Positions 22,380 through 35,650 are shown, counted from the stretch's first letter. The stretch: 64,000 nucleotides of DNA from Mastigias papua (GCA_964019165.1 OZ025283.1:3541501-3605500), one strand, 5' to 3'. The notes: a model not told the origin generated them from the sequence alone. A program made the numbers and translations.

Positions 22380-22389
22380 TACCTATATT

Positions 22390-22760
22390 TCGTTAAAAAT
22401 GATTAAACATTCTCTAAAACATATTCCTTCTTTCATTTGTCTAAAAATATAAACAATAATAACCACATGGTACTGATCCTGGATCTTAATTTTGACCATC
22501 ACTATAATACCAGCGATCATGTGTATTGCTGACTTCTTTTGATGGAGGTAATCCAAATGAATAAGGATACATTGCTTTTTCTTCATAATCACTAATCACA
22601 GCAACCCAATGTGTACCAGAACCTTAGGAATCCTCAAAGTTTATAATATACATTCCTGGAATTGTAGATCTAAGACCACTTGATATTACATATATATTTA
22701 GATCTAGGTCTTCTACTGAATTCTATAAATCTGATGTACTTAATGGTTTATTCATAAACG
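22390..22760 (-). pseudogene. Adenovirus-type maturation protease, lineage 2
   Basis: The minus-strand reading gives 'GSGTHWVAVISDYEE' (catalytic His in THWV), 'YPYSFGLPPSKEV' and 'SVPCGYYCLYF' (catalytic Cys in CGYYC). These are the landmarks of adenain/Ulp1-like cysteine proteases that process virion proteins in adenoviruses and Polintons. The Asp normally found in 'YFDS.G' has been lost (YSFG). One stop lies just before the Cys block, another just after it, and one just before GSG. It follows directly after a hydrophobic virion protein, the same gene order as in the element at 53328-55068. Confidence 0.65.
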
Positions 22761-23230
22761 TACGTTTAGTAGTGGAATATCTTTGAATGGGCTGTTTTTC
22801 TCCAGAAGCAATCCTGAACCACATTTTCTTGGTGACAAAATTCTTAGACTAAAGCCCTCTACATCTGATTTAGAATTAGATTCTGAAGTTGCTAAATTTA
22901 TTATTGCTTCTAAGAGTAAAGTATTTTCATCATCACGTCTGGATAATCTTGATGTTGAAACTATTAATCAAGAACCTTTTTGACTTACCTTAAACCATCA
23001 TTTGTTTATAAGATACAGAACTTTTGTAAATATTATCTCTTCCTATTCTTAACCTCCTCCTAACACATTATGAATTAATGGCACTCTAATGCTAGCTGCT
23101 AGAGCCCCTAAAAACTCCACCTTCTTCTGCTATTGACAGATTTAATCTTTTGCCAGATCCTATTTGTATAGTTTGATTCATTTCATTTAATATTGATCCT
23201 GTCCATATATCACATGGTGTAAAATATGGA
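22761..23230 (-). pseudogene. Hydrophobic virion protein with 'KNSPFKDIPLLN' tail, lineage 2
   Basis: The minus strand near 22830-22770 reads 'KCGSGLLLEKNSPFKDIPLL', a C-terminal motif that I associate with a Polinton virion protein (possibly membrane-active, comparable in position to adenovirus pVI) encoded just before the protease. Upstream pieces near 23110-23010 ('[17 protein letters not shown]') look like other structural sequence. The reading is interrupted by frame changes and ends at the (TA)n tract at 23265. Confidence 0.45.
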
Positions 23231-23252
23231 AAGATATGGAATAATTTCTCGT

Positions 23253-24985
<1,733 letters not shown>

Positions 24986-25500
24986 ATTTTACAGAAGCCA
25001 ACCATCATGGATTTTTAGAGGATGTTAGTTTTCAAATTATAGATAGGGTATTTGGAGTTTCTAGACATAAGGAGGGATTCTGGCAGTTTAGACTACAGAG
25101 CTTTATACCTGAGGGACTTAACGTCAGATATGCAGATCATTAGCAATCCCCTATGCACTTTCCTAGCGTTAATTGTCAATTTTGCGTCTATCCAGAATCT
25201 ATTCTTCTTTTCTTCACACTTCTCGCACTCTTTGCATCACCTTATATGCTCTATATTATCCTTCTTTGTTTCTTACTTCACAGCTTTGGCCCTCCCCATA
25301 TAATGGATTCTTAATTTATCATGAGGTGTTAATAGGTAGGTCCCCCTTAGGTAATATCAATTGTGACCCCATTGTTATGTAGGTAATTTAAGCGGGCCAA
25401 ATGTCATTGTAAGTTTAGTACTGATGAAGATTCTGATCGAAACGTTTAAATACTTAAAGGATAGTATATTTGTGGGTTATTCTATTTATGTAATTTATAT
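24986..25500 (+). pseudogene. PLE 3' coding end and UTR, loop plus right arm of inverted repeat
   Basis: Between 25025 and 25125 the plus strand reads 'IDRVFGVSRHKEGFWQFRL' and 'SFIPEGLNVRY' followed by a stop. This resembles the last residues of GIY-YIG domains of PLEs, where a Trp/Leu-rich end and '...GLN...' close the protein. The 3' UTR then follows to about 25490 and is repeated, inverted, at 24621-24985. Partial inverted copies of the 3' region are a known habit of Penelope-like elements. Confidence 0.6.
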
Positions 25501-25528
25501 ACGTTGTGGATGCGGCTTAGGTTTAGTT

Positions 25529-25794
<266 letters not shown>

Positions 25795-25858
<64 letters not shown>
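25795..25858. repeat. (TA)n tract
   Basis: TA run of about 64 bp, following the dispersed repeat. Confidence 0.95.
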
Positions 25859-25860
<2 letters not shown>

Positions 25861-26044
25861 GTAAGCCTGTTCACCGAAATTTTTAGGTGGTTGCTCGAAA
25901 AGTGATGTTACTGCTGCTAACCTGCTGGAAAAACTGACGTAAGTAGTAATAATAGATTTAACATTCTCAGTGCATACAATTGCATGGTTATGCAATCCTT
26001 AAGGCGTTTCCGGGGGTTCAGTTAAGGGTTGCCCCTGTACTACC
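25859..26044 (-). pseudogene. Continuation of the minus-strand LTR-element gag, beyond the inserted gypsy element
   Basis: The minus strand reads 'QPLTEPPETP' and then 'NHAIVCTENVKSIITTY', continuing to 'FEQPPKNF'. Joining this with the zinc-finger end at about 30545-30460 across the intervening Ty3/gypsy element gives a plausible gag C-terminal region. It ends at the TA tract at 25858. Confidence 0.45.
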
Positions 26045-26169
26045 TGTTATGGACACCCTGTGACTCATTTACTTAACCTCGTTTTAATATTTTGTTATTC
26101 AGTTCTTATTTGTGTATCAGCTCTAGAGCATGTGACTTTCTATGTTTTCCTTTTTAACTATGAAAATAT
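26045..26169 (+). repeat. 5' LTR of the old gypsy element
   Basis: Starts 'tgttatggac' and runs to about 'ctatgaaaatat'. The sequence after it, 'tggcgatcag', is the likely primer-binding site. The exact 3' boundary is uncertain by a few bases because the LTR does not end in a clean CA. Confidence 0.75.
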
Positions 26170-26191
26170 TGGCGATCAGTATAATGCGAAA

Positions 26192-27109
26192 ATGGCTGCA
26201 AATCTAGGTATTGCACCAATGCCTATCTATGATCCCAAAACGGATCCAAGCAACCTTAGCACAAGATGGAAAATCTGGATATAGAGATTGCAAACCTATC
26301 TGAGAGCGGCTGATGTCACAGATGCCTTGCAAAAACGTGCGTTATTACTGTATTCTGCTGGAGGTGAAGATCAATAAATCTTTGAAACTATTCCTGAAAA
26401 TGGTGAAGACAATGACTTTGATACTGCTGTTACCAAACTCACTGAACATTTTGCCCCATCTCACAATATTGACTTCGAAATGTTTCAATTTCGGCAAGCC
26501 AGACAACACTCAGGGGAAAGCCTTGAAGAATTTCATACACGATTGAGAAAACTCTCTCAAACTTGTGGACTTGATAAACCTGATGAGTAAATCAAACGAC
26601 AGATAATCTCAGGATATTTAAGTTCTCTATTGTGTCGAAGTGTTCTAAAAACTGCCAACCTCAAACTCGAAGATCTCTTATTGAAAAAGAAGCGAGCTGA
26701 AGCAAGCAGACTTCAAGCTGAGCAGATGGAAAACCCCCTATCAACTGGAATTTCAAAACTTGAAATATCAGATGCTAACACGGTTCAGAATCTCCAGACT
26801 AAGTCAAAGCCGATCAGAAAACACTACAGTAACCACCCAAAACAGGTAGCTGCAAAGAAATTAACTTGCTCTAACTATGGATTTGATTTTCTACACACAA
26901 CTAGATCTTGCCCCACTCATGGCAAAACTTGCGGAACATGCAAATGCAGAAATCATTTCACTCGATGTTGCAAATCAAAAGCTGACAGGAAAACCCCTCA
27001 AAATTCCCAAAGAGTACGTAAAGTAGAAGCAACTACAGATGTTTCGGAATCTTCAGAATCAAGTGAAGATGACTACGTATTTTATTTGGATGGACACAAC
27101 AAGACGTGA
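26192..27109 (+). pseudogene. Gypsy gag
   Basis: Reading from the ATG at 26192 gives a single frame with in-frame stops at about 26282, 26375 and 26587 and no frameshift. Recognisable parts are 'FAPSHNIDFEMFQFRQARQ' and 'ESLEEFHTRLRKLSQTCG', the usual gag capsid end. A Cys/His nucleocapsid region follows near 26870-26950 ('CPTHGKTCGTCKCRNHF'). The C-terminal part is acidic and Ser-rich. The final stop at 27107-27109 is itself followed in the same frame by the protease, so gag and pol were probably once one reading frame. Confidence 0.8.
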
Positions 27110-30100
27110 AAGCTGGAAGTTTCTATGAAAATAAATAATCAAAATGTCCAATGTCTTCTCGACGCTGGCGCAAGCATAAACATTATCGACGAAAATTCAT
27201 GGCAGAAACTGAATTCGAAAAATAACCTTCAACTGGAACCTACAGATGTCAAAGTTTGTGCCTATGGAGCAATAAACTCATTAGACATTCTCGGAAAATT
27301 CCAAAGCTCTGTTGAAACTGATCAGAAAATAACCATAGCAAAGTTTCACTTTGCGAAAGATGTAACAGGAAACCTGATCACATGCAAAAACGCTGAAGAA
27401 CTAAATTTCATAAAAGTTAATGTCAACAAAGTAGAGAGTATAACCGCTGAACACTTCAACAAAACATCACCAGAACATGTCACACATTTACAAAATAAAT
27501 CCAGAGATGTATTCAAAGGACTAGGTCAAGTCAAAGACTTTGAGGTCATTCTTCATGAAAACTCAGACGTCAGACCAATTATTTAGCCACACTGAAGGAT
27601 TCCATTTCCCGTGAGGAAAAAAGTATCTCAAGAATTAGAGGCTAGAAGCCACTGGGATAATCGAGCCAGTGGAGGGCCCAACCGACTGGGTAAGCACTAT
27701 TGTTATTGTTCCAAAGAAGAACTCAGATGATATACGCATTTGTGTAGATATGTGTCAACCACAAGTCCAACCATTCTCAGACCACGCCATCCAATGCCAA
27801 CAACAGATGATTTAATCACCGAATGAAATGGAGCAGCAATATTCTCAAAGCTTGACCTAGAACAGCGATATCACCAACTGACCCTTGCTCCAAGTTCCAG
27901 ACACTTTACAACATTTTCTACACACAAAGGATTAAGACAGTACAGACGTTTATGCTTTGATGTAAACAGTGCTGCAGAAATTTTTCAAAACACGATCACT
28001 AAGATGCTACAGGGTATCCAGAATCAGAGAAATATGTCTGATGATGTCATCATTTGGGAAAGACCCAACAAGAACACAACACAGCCTTGCACAATGTGTG
28101 ACAGAGATTGAAAGAAAAGAACACAACTCAGAACGCATCTAAATGCAAATTTTATGAATCAAAATTGGAATTTTATTGATGAATTTTCCAAAACGAAGGA
28201 GTTAGCCCTGACCCGAGGCTGGTTGAAGATTTCAATCACCTTGAAACTCCCAAATCGGTCAGTGAAGTGCGAAGTCTGTTAGGAATGTCACAATATTCAG
28301 CAAAATTTATTCAGGATTATGCAACGATCACTGAAGCAATCGTGCTTTAACGTATAAAAACACTACTTTCAAATGGGACACACCACAACAAACTGGCTTT
28401 GACACACTAACGAAAGTCTTAAGTACCTACCTCAAGATGCCATATTTTGATATCAAGAAACATACAGAAATAGTCTGTGATGCAAGCCCTGTTGGTATTA
28501 GTATCATACTAGCGCAGAAGCCGACGAAAGAGTCTGAACATCACAACATTGTAGCATATGCTTCAAGAGCACTAACAAGCGTAGAACAGACATATTCACA
28601 AACCGACCGGGAAGCCCTTGCAATCGTATGGGGAGTTGAGAGGATGCATTTATTTTTATACGGTGTGCCTCAGTTCGAAATCATAACTGATCATAAAGCT
28701 TTGGAAATGATTTACAACCATCCTTCAAACAAACCCCTGTAAGAATCGAATGATGGCAACTCAGATTGCAAAACTACAACTTCACAGTGACGTATCGTAA
28801 AGTTTCTGAAAACCTTTCAGACTACATGTCCAGACATCCAAATCAGAACATTACCACTCAAGATCAGATAGCTGAAGAATATGTGCGATTTATCAGTTCA
28901 AATGCGATCCCAAAAGCTACGACTATTGAGGAAATTGACTCAGCAACTTCAAAAGATCCTACACTGCAAAAGGTCATTGAACTACATCAAAATGATAAAT
29001 GGGATACAATAGCATCAATATCTTACCCAGAAATTAATAAAGAAGAATTGAAAATCTTCTCTACCATCAAACAAAGTTTGACAATCAATGGAAACTTTTT
29101 ACTGAAGAACAGTCAAATTGTTATTCCGCAAACATTGCTCAGGAAAGCAATTGAATTAGCACATGTAGGACACATGGGCATTACAAAGACAAAAATGCTA
29201 ATCAGAGAGCAAATATGGTTCTCATTTATTGACAAATTCACTATAGAGCAAATAGAATATTGCCTTCCATGTCAAGCAACTAGTCACGCCTGTATTAAAA
29301 AACCAATGGCATCGAATACACTACTGCCATGCCCATGGCACACATTAAAAACTGATTTCAAAGGACCCTTACCATCAGGAGAATATTTATTAGATGTGTA
29401 TGACTGTTATTTACATTTTCCAGAGGTAGACCTTGTCAAACCTACTTCTGCAGTCATTCCCACTTTTGATGAAATATTCTCTACACATGGAATACCAGAG
29501 ACATTGATCAGCGATAACGGACCACCTTTTCAAAGTGAAGAGTGGGCCAAATACATGAACACATGGGGTAAACAACACAAACATGATACTCCATCATTGC
29601 CTCAAGGTAATGCTGAAGCTGAGTCATTCATGAGAACGTTAAAGAAACTGCTTCGAACATGTCAAATGGAAAATACAAACATCAGAAAAGAACTTTTTCA
29701 ATTTTTGTTGAACTATCGTAGCACACCTCATGGCACAACTGGAAATGTCGCCTGCACAGGTACTTGTCAACAGAACCATAAGAGCAAAAATACCTCATCT
29801 ACCAGAGAGTTCTACTCCAGTAAACAAGCATACGGATTTAGCTGAGAAAGAGAGGAAAGTCAAAGAAAAGGCTAAGGAACATTATAACAAACAAAATCAC
29901 ACAAAGAAATCAGAAATTAAGATCAGAGATCAAGTTCTTGTAAGACAACAAAAGAAGAACAGCTTAACTAGTCGATAAAGTACTATTCCATATACAGTAA
30001 CGCAGATCAAAGTATCAAAAGTTATTGCTCAGAATGAAAAGCATCAGATTACAAGGAATAAATCATTTTTTAAATTATTTAAAGGAACAGCTAATATGAA

Positions 30101-30240
30101 AGACAACGATTCTGATGATAGTGAAAGCGAAGAAGAATTTGTTGAACAAAATAACCAGGAGGAAGTACAACCTCGATTTCGATATCCAGTACGAGACAGA
30201 AGGGTGCCCAGCTTTTATGGACCAGTTGTAACGCATTAAT
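27110..30240 (+). pseudogene. Gypsy pol (protease, RT, RNase H, integrase)
   Basis: Protease: 'CLLDAGASINIIDE' near 27155, with DAG replacing the catalytic DTG. RT: a degenerate stretch from 27590 with stops at 27584 and 27593. 'FSKLDLEQRYHQL' lies near 27845 and 'SDDVIIWE' near 28035, in place of the YxDD box. RNase H: 'EIVCDASPVGISIILAQ' and 'TDREALAIVWGVERMH' at 28437-28742. Integrase: 'HVGHMGITKTK' and 'CLPCQA' (zinc finger), 'LKTDFKGPLPSG', 'LISDNGPPFQSEEW' and 'GNAEAESFMRTLKK' with the D,D,E triad intact, at 29160-29640. C-terminal acidic tail to 30240. Confidence 0.85.
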
Positions 30241-30326
30241 TTGACATGAAACAGTATAATAGTGTTTTGTTTGTTTGCTTTGTTAAAATTTCGTCAAATA
30301 AGAGACACTCTGAAGAAAGGGAGAGA

Positions 30327-30451
30327 TGTTATGGACACCCTGTAACTCATTTACTTGACCTCGTTTTAACATTTTGTTATTCAGTTGTTATTTGTGTATC
30401 AGATCGAGAGCATGTGACTTTCTATGTGTTCCTTTCTAACTATGAAAATAT
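30327..30451 (+). repeat. 3' LTR of the old gypsy element
   Basis: Matches 26045-26169 with about 8 differences and follows the purine tract at 30311-30326. Confidence 0.75.
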
Positions 30452-30454
30452 AAT

Positions 30455-31790
30455 AGTACCGCACCCCTCTCCCGTTTTTTGGAATATTTCTCTTATGACA
30501 GCCGTAGGCAAAGTGGCTCAATTCTCTGCAAATAAACAGTGATGGCAGTTTACCCGTTTGCTTGCAGCTACGCACGATTCACACGCTCGGGGTGGGCGTA
30601 CTGTGCTCTTTTCCTTTGCCTGTACATTATTTGAATCCCTTTTGAAATTTTCAAACGATGCTTTGAATTCAGACAGCTGAGTTTGGACTGGTTTTAATTT
30701 AGCGACCAATGATGTATTGGATTCCGTATTAGGTTTCTCCCCAGTTACTCTCCCCATGTGTTACAGATGTTATTTTGTCCACCCTGGTAGTAAGTTTTTA
30801 AATTTTTCGGCCTAGATTTGCTTCCCTTTCTTGTTCTTTGCAAAATATGATATTCATTTGACCAACCAATTCGTCATCAGGGACATCAGTGTTCTGTAAA
30901 AATGGCCTACGCTTAGCACTTAAGGACTCATCCCTTAATCCCGTTTGCATTAAGTGTAAAACCAGATTCTGATTGAGGGTTTGGTCATAACTACTTTGTG
31001 AGTCAGCTTCCTTACACGTGAAAATGACCAAATGACGTAATTCTAATGCTCTAAAAAGACATGACTGAGCATCTTCGTTTTGGCCTTGAGTGAGAGTAGA
31101 CAGAGACTTGTATAACTCTGTTGCAGACTTTTCTTGATAATGTGAGCGGATAATTTTCCGAATTTTTGAGAGGGGCAGGTTGGGGGTACATTCTAACAAA
31201 TTTCGTAGAGCCATCCCTGGACTGATAGATCGAATTACAGCCTCACAAGCTTCCACTTCACTATACCCTTTTGCCAGACCCCCTTCAATCCGATCTACAA
31301 GGGACATGCAATTTAACTTATTTGTTTCCCGAGGACTTCCTATGGATCCCGACATTTCAAATTCTCTACGGAGAAAAGGACTTCTGTCGTCTTTATACTC
31401 TACATCAGTTAGTCCTATCTCTTGTACCTCTTTTTGTTGTAATAACTCCACATTTTGAGCCACAACTTTTCCACTCTGCTGTTTTTGTTCTTTCATCCGT
31501 TCGGTCAACTCTGCTTGTGCCACAATTTTAGCTTCTAGTTGAGGCATGTCCTCCTCACTTACAATCTCAGCTATTTTCTTAAGTGACTCTTCTTCAGTTC
31601 TTCAGGATAGTTTCATCGCTTTCACCACTGGTTAAGGACTCTATCGAAGCTCTAACCTCCTTCATCAATTTGCGTTTTGTTTTTCCTTCTTTAGTGATAC
31701 ACAGGTAGGTACACAATTGAGCTAAAACACTCTCCTGAAGCGAATAAAGCTTTCTAAGAATCTCTAATTCCAGCTCATCGATGTCCATCG
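30455..31790 (-). pseudogene. Gag of a second LTR retrotransposon (host of the gypsy insertion)
   Basis: The minus strand from 31788 starts MDIDELELEILRKL, breaks near 31590, and continues as a 249-codon open piece (31547-30798). That piece has 'LVDRIEGGLAKGYSEVEAC', 'SPGMALRNLLECTPNLPLS', 'IIRSHYQEKSATELYKSL' and 'ALELRHLVIF'. This is the SCAN/retroviral-capsid-like fold pattern of gypsy gags, close in style to gag-derived host genes. After another break the end carries a zinc-finger-like 'ACESCVAASKRVNCHHC'. The reading is cut at about 30455 by the gypsy element and resumes at 26044. No pol is present. Confidence 0.65.
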
Positions 31791-32045
31791 TGGTACGGCC
31801 TAATTAACTTCTGAACATCATACGAAGCACGAATTCAATGCCAAACATTCATGCAGTCCCGTCGGAGGTGCCAGAATGTAATCCTGGGCCAGTAGGCCCT
31901 TGCTTAGTGCAGGTTCAACACAATGACACAATGTACTTTTTATATATATTTTCCAAATAAAGAACAACAATGATATTTCAAGTTTGCAACTGCATTTCTT
32001 GCAGTCTCTAATGTCGTAACCGTCTCTCTCCTATTCATACAGTGA
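31791..32045 (-). repeat. Possible LTR and primer-binding site of the minus-strand gag element
   Basis: Upstream of the gag start on the minus strand lies non-coding sequence with 'tggcacctccgacgggac' near 31856-31873, positioned like a primer-binding site, preceded by 'ccaggattaca' as a possible LTR end. No second LTR copy is visible in the window, so this is tentative. Confidence 0.35.
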
Positions 32046-32057
32046 AGCACTGAGTTC

Positions 32058-32203
<146 letters not shown>

Positions 32204-32205
32204 AT

Positions 32206-32715
32206 GTGTCATGGCCAACAACGTTGACGATCATAGTGCCCCAAAGTTCTCTGTCTTTTCTACTGTGTATTACCACATTTTCTGTCGATGACAGTCCCAA
32301 TCTTCTTCTCAAACTGGCAACATATTTCTGTCTCTGCCTGCTACGATCTCTCTTTGCGCCAAACTTGCCCGTAGTGACCAAGTACTTTAAATATTACTTC
32401 CTGCAGATATGACCAAAGGATAATTGGCGCTTTGTGATCATCTTAATTAGACTTCTGTATGTCTCTGCTCTTTCTGCCATTACCTCATTGCTTTCTTTAT
32501 CAATCCATGAAACCTTTAACATTCGCCTATAAAACCATAATTCTAAAGATGCTAATTTCTCCTCCATATTCTTGCTAATTTTCCAGGCGTCACAGCCATA
32601 CAACAGCACTGGCCACACATACGACTTTAGTATTCTTTTCCTTGTAACTAATTTGATCTTTCTGTTTTCTAAAATATTCATTTGGTCCCTAAAAGATATA
32701 TCTGCCATACATATC
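32206..32715 (-). pseudogene. RTE-type retrotransposon C-terminal fragment
   Basis: The minus strand at 32708-32394 reads 'KSYVWPVLLYGCDAWKISK', 'LASLELWFYRRMLKVSWID' and 'ITKRQLSFGHICRK'. It continues with a basic end toward 32210 ('GAKRDRSRQRQKYVASLRR' in another frame). The 'YG.(D/E)(A/T)W..SK' and 'LE.W.YRRML..SW' blocks are shared with the RTE at 18644-19063 and are the end of RTE-like ORFs. Only the last 150 or so residues remain, so this is a heavily 5'-truncated copy, of a different subfamily from 15603-19071. The (CT)n tract just beyond its stop may have grown from its 3' tail. Confidence 0.75.
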
Positions 32716-34165
32716 CTTTGTTTTATTTCTGTGTCACATGGTATATATAAAGTAGCTTTTTATATGATATCATTTATGAATTTTTAACATCAAATTCAAA
32801 AGAATTAGAGAGAAAGGTTTAGCTAAAATTAACCAAAAATATACACTTCAAATTAAGGTGGAAGAAAATGTGCCAGTGAATGTATAAGAAAATGTAAATT
32901 TACCTGTAGATAATGACAATAAAATTAAATTGATCAAACAGTATTTGATAGGACTATGAGTAATTTAAAAATACCAGTATACAATGATGGAAATTGTTCT
33001 ATAGATGGTCAAATGAATTACGAGAGACAAATAAAAAAGAATTTATGTTAAATAAATAGGAAACAAGTAAGAAACCATTAAAAGTAAAACCTATAATTTA
33101 TACTATTATGAAAAGTGGCAAACAGTATAAAGCTACTAATTCCAGATTTCAATCGAAGTATGTAGTTTTAAGAGATGAACTAGACATAGATATTTTTCTG
33201 GGATGATCTGAAGTTGATATTAGAAATGGAGCTGGAAATGTATTAAAATAAAAACATGAGAAATTAAAAAAAATTGAAAATGAACCTGAGTCTGATATAG
33301 ATTATGATAAATCTCTTATGATAGATCTGTACTTACGGAAAGAATATTTGTGACACACAACAAGACACAACATTCAGATTTATTGGGGTTTCAGGATCAA
33401 CTATGAATGTTTGTTTTGTAACTAATGTATTTGCAAATTTCTATATCGAGTTACCAATTAAATTAAAAACAATAGCTTAGGTCAATATCAAATTGAAGAC
33501 TATAAATGTTTGTTAAATCGTCATTTGTTTCATGACAGATATAAAGTGGATGGCAGAAATCGTGTTATGAATACTAATCGATTATATGGGGATAAAGCTA
33601 TTTTTTCAATGGCCAGAGAATTATACGTGATCATGTAGATATAGAATTTCCAGTTTCATTTACAGATAACACAATAAAAAAGTTAAAAAAGCACATCCAA
33701 ATTAGAACGAATCTTTTTATATATGAGGAAAAAGCACATAACATTATTCTTGCGTATAACTCAGGGTTTGATGAATACGAGAATAGCATGAATTTATTAC
33801 TTATTCATAATTTTAACAAAGAAAAAACCGTTACTTATGTTTCAGGAAATTGAATGAGTTAATGCAGGAAATTATTAATAAACCTAATTCGATGAAAAGT
33901 ATCTGTACAATCGCTTCTAATATTGTTCAACAATAATTGAGTTTATAGAACATAGATGTCAAAATTTGACATGTAAGTGATGTAAAAGAATTTTTTAAAA
34001 TAAAAATGATCTTAATCGATAAAAATGATTCAGATAATCAAACTTTAAAGATGCCTGAAAATGGAAGTTAAGTTCAAAAAGTTCAGATTAAACATAATGA
34101 AAAAATCTCATGTATTATGTATTGTGATATAGAGAGTATTTTCGTGCCTAAAAATGATTTTTTTA
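32716..34165 (+). pseudogene. Polinton DNA polymerase B, N-terminal fragment
   Basis: Scattered frames give text similar to the polymerase start of the large element. 'VFANFYIELPIKLKT' near 33430 compares with 'VFANAYIRLPDKISN' at 41300, and 'KCLLNRHLFHDRYKVDGRN' near 33500. 'EFPVSFTDNTIKKLKKH' is near 33640 and 'NLLLIHNFNKEKT' near 33810. These correspond to the region ahead of the exonuclease domain of protein-primed family B polymerases in Polintons. Stops are frequent. The fragment ends at about 34165-34200, where minus-strand R2-like sequence begins. Confidence 0.55.
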
Positions 34166-34229
34166 AACTTCATTTCATTCATCAACAATCTAAAAGTTAG
34201 AACTACACATCTCACTAATTAACAGGCAA

Positions 34230-34800
34230 TGTATAATTTGCATGTCTACATAAAAAACATAGAACAATAATATTAAAATAACATACAATAACAGAAGGAA
34301 TAAATACTGAAGAGAAACACGAAAGAAGTATAGTTGAAAAAAGAAGACGGAAAAACAAGACAAATTGATTTAAAGTTTAGTAATTCGGGGTTTGTCCACA
34401 CCTTGTTTCTTCTGCAATAGACATAGTACGCGCACCTCACTGCAATGTTCATGATCTTCTTAAATATTACTTTTTGTGTAATATTGTCGATGCCTAACTC
34501 TTTCATCAGGTGTAACAACGAATCAGATGAAAACTCAAGAATGCCAAGAGCGCCAATAGAAATATTTACGAAGTTGATCTCACGATATTGTGGTTTTAGG
34601 TCGATCAAAAGAGGCCTATATTTAGTAGCTTTGCGATTACTATTAATTTCTATGTTTGTTTCAAATCCAATCGTTAATTTTAAGACATAAAGAGAATTGT
34701 CTGGAGCAATCAAGGCAAGATCGGGCCGAAGAGAATCACCAGTGATAAGAGAAGGTGATGGGAAAAAGGGAGACCAGCATATACGAGGCAATGCTGTATA
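34230..34800 (-). pseudogene. R2-like non-LTR retrotransposon, C-terminal endonuclease
   Basis: The minus strand from 34791 reads 'LRPDLALIAPDNSLYVLKL', 'GFETNIEINSNRKATKYRP', 'INFVNISIGALGILEFSSD' and 'IMNIAVRCAYYVYCRRNKV'. It ends 'WTNPELLNF' near 34385. This is the restriction-like endonuclease region and tail of R2/R2-like elements: PD...(D/E)xK-type site with 'PDLAL' present. In the second half 'LKL' stands where 'LEL' is usual, so the acidic residue appears lost. It is a 5'-truncated insertion in the Polinton polymerase relic. Confidence 0.7.
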
Positions 34801-35650
34801 AAAGAAAATGATTTAGCAATGAACAGTAAAACAGTTTGCACTATTTTACCAGTTATGTGTAAATATAACTAGTATTGTACCGATTTACAATATACTTATA
34901 TAGCATATATCAATGTATCTAAATACTATGAATTAGTTAATCAAGCCTTAACTGCTGATAAAGAACAGACTAAGTGTATCAGGCAGGGACATGAATAGAA
35001 CATAATAAATAAAACCTCAGATAGAAAATTAATAACAAAGAAAGATATATGCCTCTCACAAAATCTATTGTTAAGAATAATCGGGCAATAATACATAAAA
35101 CTGATGAAAAAACTTATGACCTAACATGGAGAATTAGTAATAATATCAAAGATGGTGTACCCAAATTAGATTATGAGGGAGATAAGCACAAAAGATTATA
35201 TCATATTAATATTTTAACATATTGCACTGAAAATGAGCTTTATTTTTTAATAAAGAAGATATGATTATTGACCTGGCAGAAAGAATAAATATCTAAAAAA
35301 ATATATGAAAATTTCAATGTTCATGACAATTTGTTTAAAATTGATATTAATGTTGTATAATAAGAAATGAAAAATATTCAAAACACTAACTTTCAAAGTT
35401 CGATTTCTGCATATTTTAACACTTCAAGTCCTGAACATAAGGAAATACTAGATATTTAAAGCTCTCCATTATGTAAATATAAAAGTGCTATTAATGATAT
35501 AATAACTTAGAAAAGAATTTAAAAAGGTAGTAGTGTAAAACAACATAGCAATAGATCTACAATAATTCATGTTAGATATGGTACTAAATTCATAATAAAT
35601 ATGGGAAAGTTATTAGATGAGGTCATTTTAGAAACAACAATAATTAATAT
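34801..35650 (+). pseudogene. Polinton-like relic, product not recognised
   Basis: Contains an open stretch 35049-35264 starting MPLTKSIVKNNRAIIHKTDE, with 'KTYDLTWRISNNIKDGVPK', 'RLYHINILTY' and more. Frame-shifted text follows ('NTSSPEHKEILDI', 'IIHVRYGTKFIIN') to about 35630. AT content and amino-acid style match the surrounding Polinton relics. I do not recognise the protein. It could be the part of the polymerase gene after the R2-like insertion, or a neighbouring gene. Confidence 0.35.

Larger units (their letters stand above)
26045..30451 (+). mobile_element. Ty3/gypsy LTR retrotransposon, old and inactivated
   Basis: Short LTRs of about 125 bp start 'tgttatggacaccctg' at 26045 and 30327. 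By my hand alignment they differ at about 8 positions (roughly 6 percent), so this copy is much older than the one at 44642. A purine-rich tract ('gaagaaagggagaga') precedes the 3' LTR. The word 'tacc' occurs at both outer flanks (26041-26044 and about 30456-30459) and may be the target duplication. Gag, protease, RT, RNase H and integrase are all recognisable in the order of K02A2.6-like gypsy elements. Confidence 0.85.
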
